Positions 62,760 to 64,000 of a stretch of 64,000 bases of DNA are shown piece after piece. The stretch lies in the NCBI RefSeq assembly GCF_051216895.1, contig NZ_JBPKAO010000002.1, positions 248,001-312,000 on the forward strand. Reading direction: 5' to 3'. Numbering within the stretch: the stretch's first letter is position 1; each line of letters opens with the position of its first letter. The notes beneath the pieces were generated by a model that worked only from the letters and a program-made list of their open reading frames with translations, was not told the DNA's origin and ran no database searches. The translations under genes and the position numbers were made by a program. Source of the stretch: Aquipuribacter sp051216895. GTDB taxonomy: Bacteria; Actinomycetota; Actinomycetes; Actinomycetales; JBBAYJ01.

Positions 62760-64000
62760 GCGGGGGACACGACCGCCCGACCACCCCGCCGGCCCTCGTC
62801 CCCGTGGCCGGCTTCTCCGACTGGCTCGCCCAGGCCGACGCGGCGACCGCCGCCCCCGACGACAAGGGGGCGGCGCGCCTGGCCGCGGCGGGCAAGCTCG
62901 CCGTCCGCGAACGGGTCGACCTGCTGTGCGACGCCGGGTCGTTCGTCGAGGACGGGCGGCTGGCCAACGCGGTCGCCACGGTGGCCGAGCGCGAGGCGGG
63001 CGGCAGCGGTCTGCCCGCCGACGGCGTGGTCACCGGGCGCGGCGCGGTCGACGGCCGTCCCGTGGTCGTGGTGGCCAACGACCCCACGGTCAAGGCGGGG
63101 TCCTGGGGCGCGAGGACCGTGGAGAAGATGGTCCGCGCCACGGAGACCGCGCTGCGCGAGGAGCTGCCGATCGTCTGGCTGGTCGACTCCGCCGGGGCCC
63201 GCATCACCGACCAGGTCGAGCTGTTCCCGGGCCGGCGCGGCGCGGGTCGGATCTTCCACAACCAGGTGGCCCTGTCCGGCCGGGTGCCCCAGGTCTGCTG
63301 CCTGTTCGGTCCGTCCGCGGCGGGCGGGGCGTACGTGCCGTCGTTCTGCGACATCGTGATCATGGTCGAGGGCAACGCCAGCATGTACCTGGGCTCGCCC
63401 CGGATGGCCGAGATGGTCGTCGGTGAGAAGGTGGACCTGGAGCAGATGGGCGGCGCCCGGATGCACTGCACGGTGTCCGGGTGCGGCGACGTGCTCGCCT
63501 CCGACGACGCCGACGCCGTCGAGCAGGCCCGCCTGTACCTGTCCTACCTCCCTCGCACCTGGCGCGAGGACCCGCCCACCTACGCCCCCGAGCCGCCGGT
63601 GCGCCCGCTCGTGACCGGGGACGTGCCGGCGCGGGAGTCCGAGCCGTTCGACGTGCACGGCGTCATCGACGCGCTCGTCGACGGGGACAGCTTCTTCGAG
63701 GTGAAGCAGCTGTTCGCCCCCGAGCTCGTCGTCGGGTTCGGACGGCTCGAGGGCCGGAGCGTCGGCATCGTGGCCAACAACAGCGCCGTCAAGGGCGGGG
63801 TGCTGTTCGGCGACAGCGCCGACAAGGCGGCGCGCTTCATCCTGCTGTGCGACGCGTTCAACGTGCCGCTGGTCTACCTGGCCGACGTCCCCGGCTTCAT
63901 GATCGGCAGCGACGTCGAACGCGCCGGCATCATCCGCCACGGCGCCAAGATGGTGGCGGCGGTGTCCGAGGCGACGGTGCCGCAGGTCAGCGTGGTGCTG
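62756..64000 (+). CDS. acyl-CoA carboxylase beta (carboxyltransferase) subunit, 3' end outside window
   Basis: The first 415 codons are present. The two crotonase-type halves are visible: GAARLAAAGKLAVRERVDLL, LVDSAGARITDQVELFPG, GPSAAGGAYVPSFCD and YLGSPRMAEMV in the first, and VANNSAVKGGVLFGDSADKAARF, VYLADVPGFMIG and RHGAKMVAA in the second. It transfers the carboxyl group from biotin to an acyl-CoA. Specificity (propionyl-, methylcrotonyl- or other) is not determinable. It is translationally coupled to the dehydrogenase. Confidence 0.92.
   Translation, partial: MSGGHDRPTTPPALVPVAGFSDWLAQADAATAAPDDKGAARLAAAGKLAVRERVDLLCDAGSFVEDGRLANAVATVAEREAGGSGLPADGVVTGRGAVDGRPVVVVANDPTVKAGSWGARTVEKMVRATETALREELPIVWLVDSAGARITDQVELFPGRRGAGRIFHNQVALSGRVPQVCCLFGPSAAGGAYVPSFCDIVIMVEGNASMYLGSPRMAEMVVGEKVDLEQMGGARMHCTVSGCGDVLASDDADAVEQARLYLSYLPRTWREDPPTYAPEPPVRPLVTGDVPARESEPFDVHGVIDALVDGDSFFEVKQLFAPELVVGFGRLEGRSVGIVANNSAVKGGVLFGDSADKAARFILLCDAFNVPLVYLADVPGFMIGSDVERAGIIRHGAKMVAAVSEATVPQVSVVL

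Overview
The window is 64 kb of very GC-rich DNA (by eye about 74-75% GC, with G or C at nearly every third codon position). GTG starts, GTGA/ATGA gene overlaps and promoters placed 6-8 bases upstream of start codons are common. The gene content (BMP-type nucleoside uptake, LpdA-type flavoprotein, MgtA-like mannosyltransferase, biotin-dependent acyl-CoA carboxylases, Tat-exported proteins) points to the chromosome of a heterotrophic actinobacterium. I cannot assign a genus. I see no rRNA, tRNA, insertion sequence, prophage or CRISPR array. A run of 174 Ns (15186-15359) lies inside one gene.

Layout. (1) 1-11323, minus strand: a galactose/galactoside operon (GH42 beta-galactosidase, DeoR-type regulator, galT, galK, joined by 4-base overlaps). 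It is followed by a flavoprotein oxidoreductase and a tightly overlapped group: a ThuA-Gfo/Idh fusion, a second Gfo/Idh dehydrogenase, an alpha/beta hydrolase and an S51-like protein cut by the window edge. (2) 11605-17232, plus strand: a divergent sugar ABC importer (binding protein and two permeases, no ATPase) with a GH36 alpha-galactosidase. (3) 17245-23288: trpS, a 2H phosphoesterase, a YihY/BrkB membrane protein, a ThrE-type exporter and a D,D-carboxypeptidase. (4) 23299-26867: sdhCDAB. (5) 27083-31118: a mannosyltransferase and ManC facing away from each other over 39 bases, then an orphan methylmalonyl-CoA-mutase-like large subunit.

(6) 31344-54963 holds the nucleoside salvage and catabolism genes. 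These are a BMP lipoprotein with ATPase and two permeases, cdd, deoA and add, then (minus strand) deoC, two aldehyde dehydrogenase-like genes, a uridine-kinase-like gene, a phosphohexomutase/phosphopentomutase and purine nucleoside phosphorylase. Together they would import nucleosides, deaminate and phosphorolyse them, isomerise (deoxy)ribose-1-phosphate, cleave deoxyribose-5-phosphate and oxidise the acetaldehyde. Inserted between add and the deoC operon is a minus-strand group of envelope proteins of unknown function (39716-44085): two lipoproteins, a four-helix membrane protein and an exported beta-propeller. It also contains a probable 27-codon peptide gene followed directly by a strong hairpin. 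(7) 55078-64000: an exported TIM-barrel protein, a biotin carboxylase/BCCP subunit, ackA-pta, an acyl-CoA dehydrogenase and the start of a carboxyltransferase beta subunit.

The best candidates for something undescribed are the small peptide gene with its hairpin and the envelope group around it. After these come the ThuA-Gfo/Idh fusion, the conserved-looking but catalytically incomplete aldehyde dehydrogenase partner, and the widespread leaderless-promoter pattern, which also settles several start codons.
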